From Hyposmocoma kahamanoa (lineage: Eukaryota > Arthropoda > Insecta > Lepidoptera > Cosmopterigidae), in contig NW_020653337.1 of NCBI RefSeq assembly GCF_003589595.1, forward strand, positions 3,152,963 through 3,216,962: a stretch of 64,000 nucleotides of DNA. Direction: 5' to 3'. Below the pieces are notes generated by a model, which was not told the origin of the DNA, did no database searches, and saw nothing but the letters and a program-made list of their open reading frames with translations. Both the position numbers and the translations under genes were made by a program. This document shows, one piece after another, positions 1-12,288 of this stretch. Each line of letters starts with the position of its first letter. Position 1 is the stretch's first letter.

Positions 1-152
1 GCATGATAAAGATCTGTACTGCGATTATATCTGGTATTTTGATGATATTCAGACTACCGGTAGCTACTTGAATGAAATATTAGTAGATTATATGATAGTC
101 AAAATTATTATAAAAGGTAATTTTTAAAATACCCTGTTACTATACCATTTTT

Positions 153-284
153 AGTAACCCTCTGTCGCGGGTGTCACGGATACACACATGGATACCACAA
201 ATTACACCCAAACTCAGGACAGAAATAAATATAGGCCATACAAATATTTCTCCAGGGCGGGAATCAAAATCGGGACCTCTGCTC
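153..284 (-). repeat. SINE-A copy, minus strand
   Basis: Reading the minus strand gives the degraded tRNA-like box B region, then the family body (AGAAATATTTGTATGGCC, TGGGTGTAATTTGTGG) and the CGCGACAGAGGGTTAC-type end. Box A is missing, so the copy is truncated on its 5' side. Confidence 0.8.
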
Positions 285-340
285 CTAACTTTTGTAACAA
301 TTATGAAAAATAAGGTGGTTTGCATTCAAATATTTAGTAT

Positions 341-414
341 GTAGGCCATACAAATATTTCTCCCGACCCGATACCTGTGTATGGCAGTCCAGAATGGTAA
401 CCGTTCGGCCACAG
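341..414 (-). repeat. SINE-A head fragment, minus strand
   Basis: The minus strand reads CTGTGGCCGAACGGTTACCA (box A), a damaged box B and GGGAGAAATATTTGTATGGCC. It contains the head that the neighbouring copy at 153-284 lacks, in the same orientation, so the two may be one element split by rearrangement or two independent insertions. Confidence 0.8.
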
Positions 415-1330
415 ATGCACATGAGTACTTAATGCTAATTACGTTAATAATAAATGACTTTAGTAGAATACGATTAACCAAAAGGTTACAGATAAGTAAA
501 CGTCTACTATTTAATACATAGATATAGATGTGTTCGTGTGTAAGGTTAGACTGGTGATGCGGCTTATCGGTCCCGGACAAAAGAATTTTTGACGATTGAG
601 CACACATAATGATGAGGATAGGATCGCATCTCGCAGGACAGGTGACGCGATACACGAACGGAAAATTTTATTTATGATGCTACGCGCGTCTCACGGTTTG
701 GTGACAGCTTTTTTTTTGTAAAATTTTGATTTACTACTTTTTGCATAAGATTATATTTTAAGTACTCAGCGTAGCGACGGTTTCATGTCACGAGACGCAA
801 AAAACTGTGCTGCTGAGCGAAATACGTAAGTTTTCACCTCATTGTAGCGAGGAAAATGGAAAAAAAAAATCAGTTTTAATAAAGAAAATGAGTTATCGTT
901 GTCAATTTAATTTGAACAATTAATAAGAATAAAATATACCAACGCATTTCTATTACTTAACTAATATATGACAACTTGCGTAGTTGAACGTGTCATTATG
1001 TTTTTTTTATCGAAAGAAAAATTCAGATCCATCCCCCCACACCGCACCCCACACCATGGCATCTCAGTCCATCGTCAAGTTCGAATTTCAAAAACCTTTT
1101 CCACGCTTTCCTTTTTTCCTTTTCCATTTGAAATGTGCGCGCAAAAACGTTTCTTGCACGCGAGAAACGCTTTTGCGCGCATATTTCTAATGCGAAAGAA
1201 AGCTTTTCCGAGCGAAAATATATTTCAATAATAGATATGCAATTTAAATAAAAATTATATTAAAAATATAACTTTTTTGTATTTCGACACTTTTGACCGT
1301 TCTGTCGAATTAAACGCGACGGTAACAATT
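415..1330. other. AT-rich stretch, no gene seen
   Basis: No repeat family or coding signal recognised. It holds a pyrimidine-rich patch at about 1095-1130 and a C/A-rich patch at about 1031-1055. Confidence 0.5.
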
Positions 1331-1543
1331 ACTGCCTCCATGGCCAAACGGTTACCATGCTGGTCTGCCACGCAGAGGTTCTGAGTTCGATTCCCGGGTC
1401 GGGAGAAATATATGTATGGTCTACATTTATTTCTCTCGTGAGCTTGGGTGCAATTTGTCCATGTTCATGTGTGTGTCCATGACATCGGCGATACAGGATT
1501 TCCTTAGTGTAGTAGTAGTGGGACCATGAGTGTGTGCGTTATA
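1331..1543 (+). repeat. SINE-A, near full length
   Basis: Runs from ACTGCCTCCATGGCCAAACGG (box A region) through GAGTTCGATTCCCGGG (box B) to the GTGTGTGCGTTATA end and an A-run. The segment between the boxes, with CTGCCACGCAGAGG, resembles the anticodon arm of tRNA-Gly(GCC). I saw no clear target duplication. Confidence 0.85.
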
Positions 1544-2469
1544 AAAAAAAACAGACGAAAATTGTTTATACCCGTTTCAAAATGTTAGTGAAAATTTAAA
1601 AGTGTATATATAACAAACAAGTTAAATAGGTCTATGACACAGTTACCTAGAACTGTGGTATAGCCCTAGCTGATATTCCGTATTGCTCGCAGTGATTAAA
1701 AACACACTACAAATAAAGAAACTTGCACACACTTCAGCAAAAACGGCAATTTATATACAATTAATAGTAAAATAATACTGTACCTACTATTTGACAAATC
1801 GATTAGATCCTCTAGCACGACAAGCTACATTGTCCTGTGAAATTTCAGCAGATATAATCAAATTTAATTGTCTTATGTAAGTGCTCCGAAAATACAGCGA
1901 ATGAAATTATTTAATCGTATTTTCGACTCTAATATGCATTGCAAGGATTGCAACTTGGACAGTTTTCGCGTAAAGCAAACTCGAGTTCACGTCGTACCAC
2001 GTTATCGCACACACCAGTCGAAAACTTTTTCAACTACGCAGAATAGAGCAAACGGCTTAGCCTGACGAGCTGACGAGTAAAGTGAGCCGAATGCGGCACT
2101 CAGGTAAATTCCAGGATATCTCCCGCCTGCCACCAAATGATACGTCACTCATGCAAGTTTCTTCGGGGGAACGAATTATCACGTTTTGCACGAGTTGAAA
2201 TGGATTTTTTTGAGTTGATTCTTTTTGAAAACCCGCCCACGCTTCAAAGCACAGGGCAGACAATTCGATATTTGAATTACGAAGTCATCTATTATTGCGG
2301 AAATGTTTTCGTTCAGGAAATAAGATCGTGCCGTTTACATGTTTCTCTGTTGATTAATCCGATGTGAAAATTGGCAGTTAATTTGCTAGTTCAACATGCA
2401 ATGCCAATATAATATGGGATACGATAATAGAGTCGTCTATTCGATGGACTTTCATTTCCGCGCGTACGT

Positions 2470-2610
2470 CGCTCGATAACAAAGAAGTGTTGACATATTT
2501 AGAACAAGCCTGAAACCGAACTGGCAGGCCAGCCAACATGGCAGCGACAGCGCGCGACAGCCGTCAGCGCTTCAGCCGCCGGCGCGCCAACCATCGCCAA
2601 CTATCGCGAG
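2470..2610. promoter_or_regulatory. GC-rich islet
   Basis: A sharply GC-rich patch (CAGCGACAGCGCGCGACAG, GCCGCCGGCGCGCC) in AT-rich surroundings. It could be a CpG-type promoter or enhancer core, or a 5' non-coding exon. Composition is the only evidence. Confidence 0.2.
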
Positions 2611-2929
2611 ATTTTAATTTTCGAATCCATCCCTCGGCTGTCTCCACCGCGCTTTGTAACAAACGTCAAATCGACATTCCTGATTGTTTCCTCCGTTTGC
2701 GAAGAATTTTTTAAACTGTCAAACTCGTGATTGACGTCCCGTGATCGCACGTATTTTCGCCCGCTCAATTTGATTGAATCCAATTTGAACTTCGTAAACT
2801 CGTATAGACTCGCAAACGACTTTTTCTTTTAGCCTTTACAAACTGAAAAGAACGGGATATCTTTATTCAGTTGAGAAGCTTTCGTCGAGGTTACGTTGAA
2901 ATTGGGTAAAAATTGAAAAATATGAATAG

Positions 2930-3035
2930 ATTTTCTCGGCGGCGCGGTATCGGCTGAGACCGTCCACAGTCCGTCACTATCGGCGTTCCACACGAGCGCG
3001 CGCGATACTCCGCCGCGAGTCGATACTCACTCGAT
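2930..3035. promoter_or_regulatory. GC-rich islet with ATCGGC and GCGCGCGATA motifs
   Basis: GC-rich patch with GCGGTATCGGC, ACTATCGGCG and GCGCGCGATACTCCGCCGCG. Similar CGATA-bearing islets recur through the window. Function inferred only. Confidence 0.2.
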
Positions 3036-4053
3036 TAAAATAAGAATAGTGTAAAGCACAACACTATTGTGCATTGAGCATTCTGAGAAAGGCTGTAAGA
3101 TGATAGCGTGTTTTCAAAGCGTTGTACACGTGTTGCGGTCATGCATTGATTTCTTGGTGGGAGGGTTCTGACGTATATGAAATGTGTCCGCCAGAACTCT
3201 GTTGGTGATGGGAAAGATTATGAAGTAGCAATGGGGGCTTTGTTTCCTTTAAAAGTTAAGGAGTACCCATTGTCGGGAAGATAATTGTTACAACAGGATT
3301 AGTTTATTAACGATTTTTGATAACATCGGTAACATTCCTAATAATCCAAATCGTCACAATCGAATGCAAACAACCTTTTTTGTAAAGAAAACGAGGAGTC
3401 AGAGACAAAACAAGACACTTTAATCGAAATAGAGGTGCAATAATCCAACATGGCGTCTGCAATTCGCCTGCAGATGCAATTGTCACGGCCGGGTGGGCCG
3501 TGGCTCCGTTCCTTCTGTTCTGTTACTCCACTCGGCTCGATTGCTCGATTGTCACATTTTTCGTTTTTCGCTGCCGGCCCCCGATACCGGCCTGTTACAT
3601 CCCGCCCTGTCATATGGACTCTTTGTTTGGCGTGTAGAAAAAAAAATTGGACAAACTGAGATAAAAAGTCTCCCGAGCAAATTGGGCGTCTCTGTTATAA
3701 ACAACAGAGGTGGAATGCTACGATAGCGCACAATAAATGTCCGATCCGTTTGTGCGATGTGAATTTGTTGATTGTTTCAGCTCACTGCTGCTTTGTTGCG
3801 GTAGTTTTGGCGGGAGAGCAACTGTCACGTTGACAGCGCGCCTGTTCTTTTTTCCAAGTTCGAAAAAGTTGAAATTTGAAATGGTTCTTTTTCGCATCCG
3901 GCCGTTGCTTAGTCAATTGTACCGTATCGAACAAGTCGTAAACAATAGATTCGTGAGTGTACAAGTTGGGAGTTATTTACGTTTGGGGCTCAATGTTGCA
4001 TCCTTAATAGGTATATCTGGACAACGTGCGGAGCGTTATCTGTGAGAAAGCTG

Positions 4054-4077
4054 TGGGGGGGTTTTGGTGGGGGGGGC
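4054..4077 (+). other. G-rich tract
   Basis: Two G-tracts of seven and eight bases separated by TTTTGGT. A G-quadruplex is conceivable by splitting the tracts, but there are only two long runs. Confidence 0.3.
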
Positions 4078-4509
4078 GATATGAATCACTAGGAGTAATG
4101 GCTACAATATCACGTAGTGCACTTTGTCAACTGGTTGTGGCCCTCGCAGTCGCATAGATAATGCGGAGATTGTGCGAGTGAGATGGCTGGCGGATCGATA
4201 GAGACGTAGGATTGCACCTCGGCAGCACGACTCCGCATTAATCTCCTATGGGAAGTTTGTTGGTATTGCACTGTCTTGTTTAGTTTGCAGAGGATTATTT
4301 ATGTATAAGCTTGTGGAGCTCTTTCTAGAGACGCGAAGTAAGTGGCTTTAAGACTCTATTATGGTGAATGTGGACTATACAGTAATAAAGCACAATTTAT
4401 GAGAAAATTATAGGTTTTTAGAATAATAAACGATGTGTTTTTCTCATTTAGAATTGGGCTACTGAATTTATTGAAAAATAATATATTAATTACTAATTTT
4501 TAGTAACAC

Positions 4510-4632
4510 CTAGTGAAAGAATTCGTCCAGGGAAGTACTGCAACCTTACCAATTTCTGCCGCCAAGCTGTAATATGAGCATTACTGTGTTCCGGTGTGGT
4601 TAAGGGTGCTGGTGAAATTGCAGACACTTGGT
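4510..4632 (+). repeat. Rep-B fragment, 3' truncated
   Basis: Matches the 5' half of Rep-B: GTGAAAGAATTCGTCCAGGG, TTTCTGCCGCCAAGC, the hairpin region and AAGGGTGCTGGTGAAATT. The second half and the A-tail are absent. Confidence 0.8.
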
Positions 4633-6208
4633 ATTGAAAAATAAAAAAAACTGTTGTACTTATTATACTTTAATTTTTTTAAATATTTTATTTTATAAAC
4701 GAGAAAAAAGCCATAAAACTCGAGACACAATAAAAGATTTGTTCCACTTACACCGTATCAATAGCTCCTCATAAACGCTGGCGTGGAAAGAGCATCGCGA
4801 TAGCATCAGTGGAAGAGCCATCGCGGCGGTCTGAACGCGGCTAATCTGCGTTCGGCGCACGATCGCACTCGACCAGGTTACAACAGTTATAGGGGCGGCT
4901 CAGATTGGTGTAAGTAGCACTTAACAGGACGCTTCGTTTGTGATCTTTGGGTTTCAATTTGTTGGTTTTGCTCTTTGAGGTGCCTGTGTATGCTTGCCAT
5001 TAAGACAGGACATTACATAATCGAGAGACTTATGAATTGGATCTCAATGTAAAGGATTAGAGGCGATTTGTAATAGTTATTTTAAAAATCTCAAAATACG
5101 CTAAACAATAGTGAGGCATATGCTTTAGTGAAACGACAAAATGAAACTGCGAATAGATTCCTTGAGAAATATTTAACATAAAAGTCCAATTTGGCGCCCG
5201 CGTTCTTTTGATCGAAAAAAGATATAACCTCTTAACTAAACGTATTTAGAACTGCATTTTTTACAGCTTCCAAAGTTTCATCAATTGTTGTTACTCACTT
5301 TTTATCTTTACCAGTACAACTCACGCCTTACAAGTTTCACGTTATCACTACATTAAAACAACGACTCTATCGAACAATCGCGATCAGATCCTTGCGCAAG
5401 CGCAGCGCAGATACACGCGCAAATGCTAGGATATTCCCACGAGCGTTTAGTCGCTGCTAATCTCTATGAGTTGTATAAGTATCGGTTAATTTATGCGTTT
5501 AAATAGAGGTTTAAGACCTAGGCTACGCTTCAACTTGTGTTCCAACCTACCGTTGACAACAAAACTACACTGCCACATCCAGCTTATCTTTATTTTGATA
5601 GTAAAATAAACTAGACAAACGGAAAATGAACTGTCCGTTACTAGGGTAATTAGAAAGACTGCTTATTCCCTATGGACACACTTATAAAACTTTACAGATA
5701 AGTTGGTGGATCGGTTTGACAAAGTTTACTTATTGTAATTTTCGTTATAAAAAATTTTTAAAAGTCAAATTCGTTATTAACGTGTGTTACTTTTTACGTT
5801 ACGTTTCGAATGTTTGAATACAAACTTTAGTTACGGGCTACTTTGAATGAAAAAATTGTTGTGGAAACCATAATAAGTAAAAGGCAATAAGACGATGCTA
5901 GAAAAACTTAATAATCAAACCTAGTGCAATAATAGAAGGACAGAGCCACGAGCTCACACAGTCGTGATCATTGAATCTGCATTCAAATTGCAGTCGCCAT
6001 CTTGGATTACTGCGTCTCTATTACATCACATTATTTATATTACTTCATTAAACCGACATCACGAAAACAAACACTCTTATAGTAGGTCAAAGGGATAACA
6101 TAATTTAGGAATCTATTTAAAAGTGTTCAACGGCATCTAGCGATATAACCAAGATACTCTTTATAAAGTTTCCATATTCAAAGTAAGAAACAAACATTTA
6201 AGATTAAT
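4633..6208. other. Unannotated stretch with one GC-rich islet
   Basis: No recognisable repeat or gene. A GC-rich islet at 4780-4880 includes ATCGCGATAGCATC, and a second at 5375-5430 includes CAATCGCGATCAG and GCGCAAGCGCAGCGC. Confidence 0.4.
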
Positions 6209-6302
6209 TGTTCTGCTGCCACCTTACCTATTACTGCCAAGCAGAAATGTGAGCATTACTACGTTCCTGTTTAGAAGGGTAAGAGTGCTAGTGAAAATTG
6301 CT
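6209..6302 (+). repeat. Rep-B fragment
   Basis: Central 5' segment only: CTGCCACCTTACCTATT, AAGCAGAAATGTGAGCATTAC and GAAGGGTAAGAGTGCTAGTG. A base change in the left arm weakens the family hairpin. Confidence 0.7.
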
Positions 6303-7041
6303 TATGCAAAACGCAAACTTTTTCAAATTTAGGTAAAACACAAAATGTGGAATCATCTGTTAAAAATTAACGCGGGATGACCGTGGTCTGCTTAAGAAAT
6401 AGTCGTCGTTCAAATCTCAATTGCATTTATTTCAAAGTCGATATTTTGTGAAATAATTGTTTTTCCCAGTATATGTAACGGCGATGTATAAATAATTTAT
6501 TTAGATAAGTCCATTAATAAGCTTGTGCTGAAAATGACTTTTACAAAAAAAATCAAGTTGCAATCAAGCTGGAATCTCAGTAACGTTGACAAATAGCGAA
6601 AACATTAGTGAGATTCCAGAAACTACTTTCCATAAACATTTTTTTATAGTCGCAGTGATAACGGACTGTACAAACCGCGAATAAACCATCATATTAAAAA
6701 AAAAAAATTAAAAAAATTGCGTACAAAATTTGCCAAAACGAAATTTTCTCATACAACCTGTGCTTCACTGTCTATTCCATTTACACCTCACACATAATTA
6801 ATGGCGCGAACGTGTTAACATTTAGTAAGATTTGTAGCTTCGTTGCTGCATGGGAACCTAACTAACTGATTGACGGGTTTAGTAGCTCTCTGCTGATTGT
6901 ATCAAAGTAATTACCAGATATCGGAATATGCAGTATATTTACTTAAACGTCAAGGAAGTAATACACATACATAGAAAGGATAATACCTTACTCTGAAATC
7001 CTGGTATTGGGTATAATATCTACTAACTGCCTGGAGGTATT
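6303..7041. other. AT-rich stretch, nothing recognised
   Basis: No repeat, RNA gene or coding signal that I can support. Confidence 0.4.
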
Positions 7042-7161
7042 AACTGCCTCCGTGGCCGAACGGTTACCATGCTCAACTGCCACGCAGAGGTCCCGAGTTC
7101 GACATTCACATTTATTTCTCTCGCGAGTTTGGATGTAATTTGTGGTTGGTTATTATTATTA
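7042..7161 (+). repeat. SINE-A with internal deletion
   Basis: Box A (CCGTGGCCGAACGG) is intact. Sequence jumps from GAGTTCGA directly to ATTCACATTTATTTCTC, removing the second half of box B and the GGGAGAAATATTTG block. It ends in a TTATTATTATTA tail typical of this family. Confidence 0.8.
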
Positions 7162-7265
7162 TATCGTGTAATAAACGCATGTGTGCAAAATGACAACTTA
7201 TCAGGAGAGAGGTTAGGAGATTCTACGAACTGTTTTAAATTTCACTTATACATAATTTGTTTTAC
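7162..7265 (+). repeat. Repeat T copy
   Basis: Shares ATCGTGTAATAA, TGCAAAATGACAACTT and AGGAGATTCTACGAA-type blocks with 12148-12230 and part of 21296-21345. It directly follows a SINE-A tail here and at 12 kb, so it may be the end of one larger unit. Class unknown. Confidence 0.5.
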
Positions 7266-7365
7266 GAAAGTTCGTACTTTTTTTTTTTTTCTTTAATATA
7301 TTCATGTGACAAATGCACTTTGATGCCTAACAAGTGACTTTATTATACCAATATTTATTATTTTT

Positions 7366-7502
7366 AGTAGCTGTAAAGCAGTGGAAGAGTTCAACCAGGG
7401 AAGTACTGCCTTACCCATTTCTGTCGTCAAGCAGTAATGTGTGTATTTTTTTTTGAACGGCCGTTGTTGCCGGTTTTGAAGGGCAAGGGTGCTAGAGCTA
7501 TC
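7366..7502 (+). repeat. Rep-B 5' half with T-run insertion
   Basis: Covers GTGGAAGAGTTCAACCAGGG to GGCAAGGGTGCTAG. A T-run plus GAACGGCCG lies where the right arm of the hairpin should be, so the palindrome is destroyed in this copy. Confidence 0.75.
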
Positions 7503-7671
7503 CGAGAGAGTAGGTATATACTTGTTTACACAATTCATCATTATCAACGACTGCGGGTCTTCTTTGCGGAGACAGGTTACGCGTGGCTTACGCCACAGTC
7601 CGCTGCTGACCGAACGCGGGTTGAGGACATCACACTTTTACCAAGGGCTGTGAGCCTTCTTCGACTTGAAT

Positions 7672-7863
7672 GTAGCAGTAGAGCTGTGAAAGAGTTCGTC
7701 CAGGGAAGTAATGCCACCTTATTTATTTCTACCACCAAGCGTTCTGAAGGTTATGGAAGCTGGTGAAATTATAGTCATGAGTGGCTCTGCAACTGTCTTG
7801 GACAGGCATGTCGCTTACCATCACGAATTGTTCATCCCGTCTCTTGATATCATAAAAAAAATA
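7672..7863 (+). repeat. Rep-B, internally deleted
   Basis: Has the family 5' end (AGCAGTAGAGCT) and 3' end (CTCTTGATATCATAAAAAAA) but lacks the hairpin and middle third. Flanks CTTGAATGT and CTCGAATAT match at 7 of 9 bases and could be a decayed target duplication. Confidence 0.8.
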
Positions 7864-8567
7864 CTCGAATATTTTATCAGCTACATCATATTTACCAGTC
7901 TCATGCTTGTCTGCACTGTACTTACCTGCAAAAATAAAACACACATCTAATGAAAACTAGATAAACTACATTTTACAACGTACAATACTCGATGGGAACT
8001 ATTAAATTCATAACAAATGACTAGCGCCTTGATAATAATAAAAAGAAGACAAAGTCCATACGATCGCAGTAGAAATATAAAGTGCGAGGCCAGTGCTAAC
8101 TGCAATGAATCAAAAACAAAACAATGTGATTATCCTCTCGCACTTCGTTAGTTTGTGGTACAAGTATAAAGAATGCCCTCTACTTCAAAAATAAACTTCA
8201 AAAATCTATACTAAGTAAATTGACACATTAACAGGTTTTGATTTACGACGTTCAATTTTAAGTGTTCATTAAATAATCTAACATCCCTTGGCTAGGCTCT
8301 ATATTATTATTCATATTTATGTAATTAATAATTTAAAATGTAAGGAGAATGATATTTGATATGTAATTTAATGTAAGTAAGTAAGTAAGTACGAGAAATA
8401 GTATTAAAATAGTATTGTATACAGGAAATATATAGAGGCTGGAGCCTAAACTAGGATACTCAGTGTTTTAGGTCATCAGGCCTCCACCTCCCGAAATTCC
8501 GATCATTTGAACTGAAAAGTCTATGGAAACAAATTATAGAATAGAAAAGAAAATATAAAAGATAAAA
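7864..8567. other. AT-rich stretch with short AAGT run
   Basis: Contains a GTAAGTAAGTAAGTA microsatellite at about 8374-8390. Otherwise nothing recognised. Confidence 0.4.
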
Positions 8568-8660
8568 AAATATGTGAGAGTGAGTGTGATGTGTGAGTGC
8601 GTGAGATGTGTGTGAATGCATGAGATGTGTGTGGGCTTGTGTACGTGTGAGTGTACATTT
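8568..8660 (+). repeat. TG/AG-rich simple sequence
   Basis: An imperfect run of GTGAGAGTGAGTGTGATGTG-like units over about 90 bp. A degenerate microsatellite. Confidence 0.75.
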
Positions 8661-10728
8661 TTGCGTGAGTGTGCGACCGGTGTAAGTTTAGACGATGAAC
8701 TTTACGAGCAAGTGAGCGTGTTTCTATGGATGAGAAAAAGTGTGAGACGTCAAATTGTGATTGCTACACTAATATGAAACTACGAATTAGATATTTAACG
8801 GGCGAACAAAAAATACCAGTGAAAAGAAAAAGACAAAGCACCCTAATTATAATTGGATTTGAATTTGAAATGACAACATTACTATTGAATGAATTGTTAA
8901 TTTTCTAATTATTGTGTATTTTTCTTGTAATTTCCACATTTGTTTGACGATCTTAATTTAATTTCTTATACTTTGACATGTAATGCATTTTACACTGTAA
9001 TGTAATTGTTGGCGACTGATCTTTTTTAATATACTTTTTTATGTAATTTTTATATTTGGAATTAGTTTTGTTTTTTGTATTTTTCACTTATATTTTTGTT
9101 TCATTGTTTTATTGTTCGCTGTAAAGAGTGTCCGGTGTCTAACGTGTTGTAAATTTATATAAATTTTTCACAAAAATAAGTGTTTTTCCTCTGCTTGCTG
9201 CTCAGTTCACTGCTCATCTGCTATCGTTTTTAGTTATATTTGAGAAATAAATTAATCTGAGTCTACTGCGTTGTCAGAATGGTTATACGTGGTATACGGT
9301 CTAATTGTTTTATTTATTTTTTAAATAGTCAACGAACACAAAGCTCTATACAGCACAAATTGGATTTACTTTGCAAACAACTCGATCTAATCAGTAGAAG
9401 TGATGGATAACAAATTTTAAAACATCAGTATGTTGATTTCAAAGTTAATGCATACTATTATTTCTATACGTATAAAATTAATAGTTTTTATCTTTGTGCG
9501 TTGTTACAGAATTTAACTTAAGCAAACTAGCGATGTCAGTCTCTTATACCTTGAACCATACTTGTAGTTCGACAAGAGGCGAGGTGCGGAAATGAAGCGC
9601 GCTTCTCCGGCGGCGATAGCGCCACGCTCAAGAACAAGCCACTTCTAGTCGCTTTATTAACTTGGATTTGACAAATTGGTTGGATACTTTTGTTAGTTTT
9701 GATTTTAACGGAGAAATTGAATTTAATTTTTGGGGTTCTTGAGGAATGATTGGGTGTTCAATTGTTTTTTATTTTTCTAATAGATTATGAGTTAGTGGCG
9801 TTTTGTAGCCAGTTCTAAGGAATCCCGTTACGGTTTCTACATTTTTTTACGTTTATATCTCAAGTATATTATACAAAGTAATATTTCGATATCTCCTTCC
9901 CGTTCTGCATTTTATTTTTTGTTTTTATTTTTTTCACAAAATTCGGGGAGCGTCGTAGCTTTAGTAAATAAATATGGCTGTTTAGAAAAATAACAGAAAA
10001 TGACCAAAAAAGGCGTAGTAGTTAGTAGCGTAGTAGTAGTTTTCATTGGTGGTATCGTATTTAGAACAAATACATATTTTAAATTATATATTTCGTAAAG
10101 CGTAATTTTGTAATTTTCTTCAATTCGCCACATGAAAAGACTATGCTTATAAACGGGGGCTAAACACTTCATTGAAATTGTAAATATGTTTATACGGAGG
10201 CTACGCTTCATCTGAATACTTAATTGAAATTGTAAATTAATTAGTGCAGTTTGGTTCACATTATTATTTTTATTTAAATATATATTATACATACACATTA
10301 TATAGGCACGTATTCAAACACCACACACACACATGCATCTACTTCGCACGCTAATAATAAGTACAGTCTAGTCCTAGTTTTATAGTTTCATTTTATTTTA
10401 ACAAGTTTACTCGTCTACTCACCTACTCCTTATTACTTAGTAAATAATGTAAGTCTCATTATTCAAGAGATGCGGCCTGGTGTCTTGTAATACAGTTGAA
10501 ATACGTACATCAAGCACCAGTTGACATATTGTTTTGTATTTTGTGGTGAGAAAGAAACATGTTTATTATTATTATTTTCTTATAGTTATTAAAAGTACAG
10601 TATCGACTAACAATAATTTACCATGTTACAATACATTTTCGTATGAAATGATACGTTTTGCGCAATTTAGGAATAAACACAAAAATGAGTCTAAGCTACA
10701 TGGCTACACTACTTCCATGGGGCGCTAT
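8661..10728. other. Long AT-rich stretch, no gene
   Basis: Very T-rich on the plus strand around 8900-9180, with a small GC-rich islet at about 9590-9640 containing GCGATAGCG (9613-9621) and a short CA run near 10321. No repeat family or protein similarity recognised. Confidence 0.4.
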
Positions 10729-10850
10729 GACGATGCTCCTCAGATCCTTGCGATTTAAAACTCTGTGTGACACTGCAACTGTTATGGGTAGACGTGTTAT
10801 TTACCACCAGACGTTCGACAATTTCGTCACTTGATATCACAAGAAACAGT
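10729..10850 (+). repeat. Rep-B 3' part
   Basis: Starts at CTCCTCAGATCCTTGCGATT and ends with CGTCACTTGATATCACAAG. A 5'-truncated copy, as expected for LINE-driven retroposition. Confidence 0.75.
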
Positions 10851-11312
10851 AACGTATAAATACGATAAATCCGACAAACTTTAAACTTAACACTAGGATA
10901 TATAAAACTTGAGACTGTTACTAAGAAAATTCGAAAAATCTTATCTTTTTCAATGTTTTATACCTTATACATGTTCCGTCATTTGAAAAGTAAATAAATA
11001 AAGTAATAAAAAGCCTAGAAAGCACATTTACACAACTGTTCTATTTTGTCGTTGTAACTTTCTATTACTCAGAATGAAATCTCTACATACTTAAAGTTAA
11101 ATAATCAGTTAAGTTACAAATGCAGAATGGAAGTTATCCTGCTTATTGTAACGAGAAATAAATTCCTTTAGCTGCTCATTTGTGAACATCCTGTATTCTG
11201 ATACAGGGTGCAGTCTAATCAAGTGTGAATTTCATAAAATAATAAGATTGCCTTTATGTCAAAAGAATTTTTTTGTGTCAGTTTATTTTTACTGTACGAC
11301 ATTGGTAATCCA
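10851..11312. other. AT-rich stretch, nothing recognised
   Basis: No supported feature. Confidence 0.4.
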
Positions 11313-11490
11313 ATAATTTGCTCTGTTGGCACTGGTTGAAGAGGTCTCGGGTTCGATTTCCGGTGGAACTAATTTGGGAAATTAAGTTTCTTAAATTAGT
11401 TCTGGGAATTCTGTTGATCTGGTACTTATATTACAGGGAATACCGGGTAATTGGATGGTTGTCTGAAACATTATTTTGTTAATGTTTAAA
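11313..11490 (+). repeat. SINE-E copy, 5' truncated
   Basis: Shares GGTTCGATTTCCG (box B), AATTTGGGAAAT and TGATCTGGTACT blocks, and a GGTAATTGG-TGGTTG ending, with the longer copy at 30998-31290. Box A is not recognisable. Confidence 0.6.
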
Positions 11491-11540
11491 GCGGTTTTGC
11501 TCTATTTTTCTGCTTATATTGTTCTGTACTGCTAAATTCA

Positions 11541-11741
11541 CGCAGCAGTAGAGCTTCTTGTGAAAGAGTTAATCCAGGGAAGTAACTCAACTATTTAGTA
11601 ACGTCAGCATTACTGTGTTGCGGCTTTGAAGGGTAAGCAAGGGTGCTGATGAAGTTACAGGCACATGAGACTTGTCCACGTGGCATTGTACCTGGACGCG
11701 TGGACGTGTTACTATGGACGTGTCGCTTACCGCCTGGTGGT
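11541..11741 (+). repeat. Rep-B with 5' end and rearranged 3' part
   Basis: Begins GCAGCAGTAGAGCTTC and keeps GAAATTACAGG-like and GACTTGTCCACG blocks. The 3' third is scrambled (repeated GGACGTGT) and ends near TTACCGCCTGGTGG without an A-tail. Confidence 0.75.
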
Positions 11742-11795
11742 AGCAAAATAACAAACGCATGATAACTGTCTAGATGAACCTTTGCTATGAAGATG

Positions 11796-12075
11796 AACTG
11801 CCTTCACGGCCATGCTGGACTGCCATGCTGAATTCCCGGGTGCGATTCCCGAGCCGGGAGAAATATTTGTATGTCTTATATTTATTTCTCTCGCGAGTAC
11901 GGGTGTAATTTGTGGTTGAAGTCTATGTGCGATTTGAAGCCCTGAGTGGCATCTTTTATGGACAGGCGTGTAGCTTATTTACCATCAGGCGCACGAGTTG
12001 TCCGTCCCGTTACTTGATATTATAAAAAAAACAAGGGTTTTCCTAGTCCGGGGCTATGAGTTATTATTATTATTA
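11796..12075 (+). repeat. SINE-A interrupted by a Rep-B fragment
   Basis: The 5' part (11796-11930) carries box B and the AGAAATATTTGTATG block but has lost most of box A. The 3' part (12031-12075) carries CAAGGGTTTTCCTAGTCC, GGGGCTATGAG and the TTA-repeat tail. Rep-B sequence lies between them, and roughly 20 bp of SINE sequence is missing at the junction. Confidence 0.75.
11931..12030 (+). repeat. Rep-B 3' fragment nested in SINE-A
   Basis: CGATTTGAAGCCCTGAGTGGC through CCCGTTACTTGATATTATAA plus A-run. 5' truncation and an A-rich 3' end fit retroposition into the SINE, so this insertion is younger than its host. Confidence 0.75.
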
Positions 12076-12147
12076 AAACTTATCTACTTATTATTATTAA
12101 ACTTAGTTTTGTAAACTGTTTACGCATATGTATCGGGTTACAATTCG

Positions 12148-12230
12148 TGTAATAATGTCACATCTGCAAAAATACAACTTTTCAGGAAAGGTTTGAAAAT
12201 TCTTTGAAATGTTTCGTGCTTATATAGGAG
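12148..12230 (+). repeat. Repeat T copy
   Basis: TTCGTGTAATAATGTCACAT, CTGCAAAAATACAACTTTTC and GAAAGGTTTGAAAATTC blocks match the copy at 7162-7265. Confidence 0.45.
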
Positions 12231-12288
12231 AGTTCTATAATTGCAAAGTTAGAAGCAGTGACAATCTAAGAAAATGAAAGAGTAATTC

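Larger units (their letters stand above)
1544..4509. other. Long unannotated stretch with GC-rich islets
   Basis: About 3 kb without a recognised repeat. Base composition alternates between AT-rich DNA and GC-rich islets at about 2470-2610, 2930-3035, 3430-3620 and 4140-4240. Short open frames are present but none resembles a known protein. Low repeat density makes this one of the better candidates for single-copy regulatory DNA. Confidence 0.4.

Noticed and set aside
1331..1543. Possible tRNA-Gly gene
   Set aside because: Box A and B and an anticodon-like CTGCCAC are present, but the acceptor stem is imperfect and the same head with a 140 bp common tail occurs eleven times. It is a SINE.
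8661..9260. Gene 3' UTR because of T-rich runs and AATAAA words
   Set aside because: Such words are expected by chance in DNA this AT-rich, and there is no upstream coding frame.
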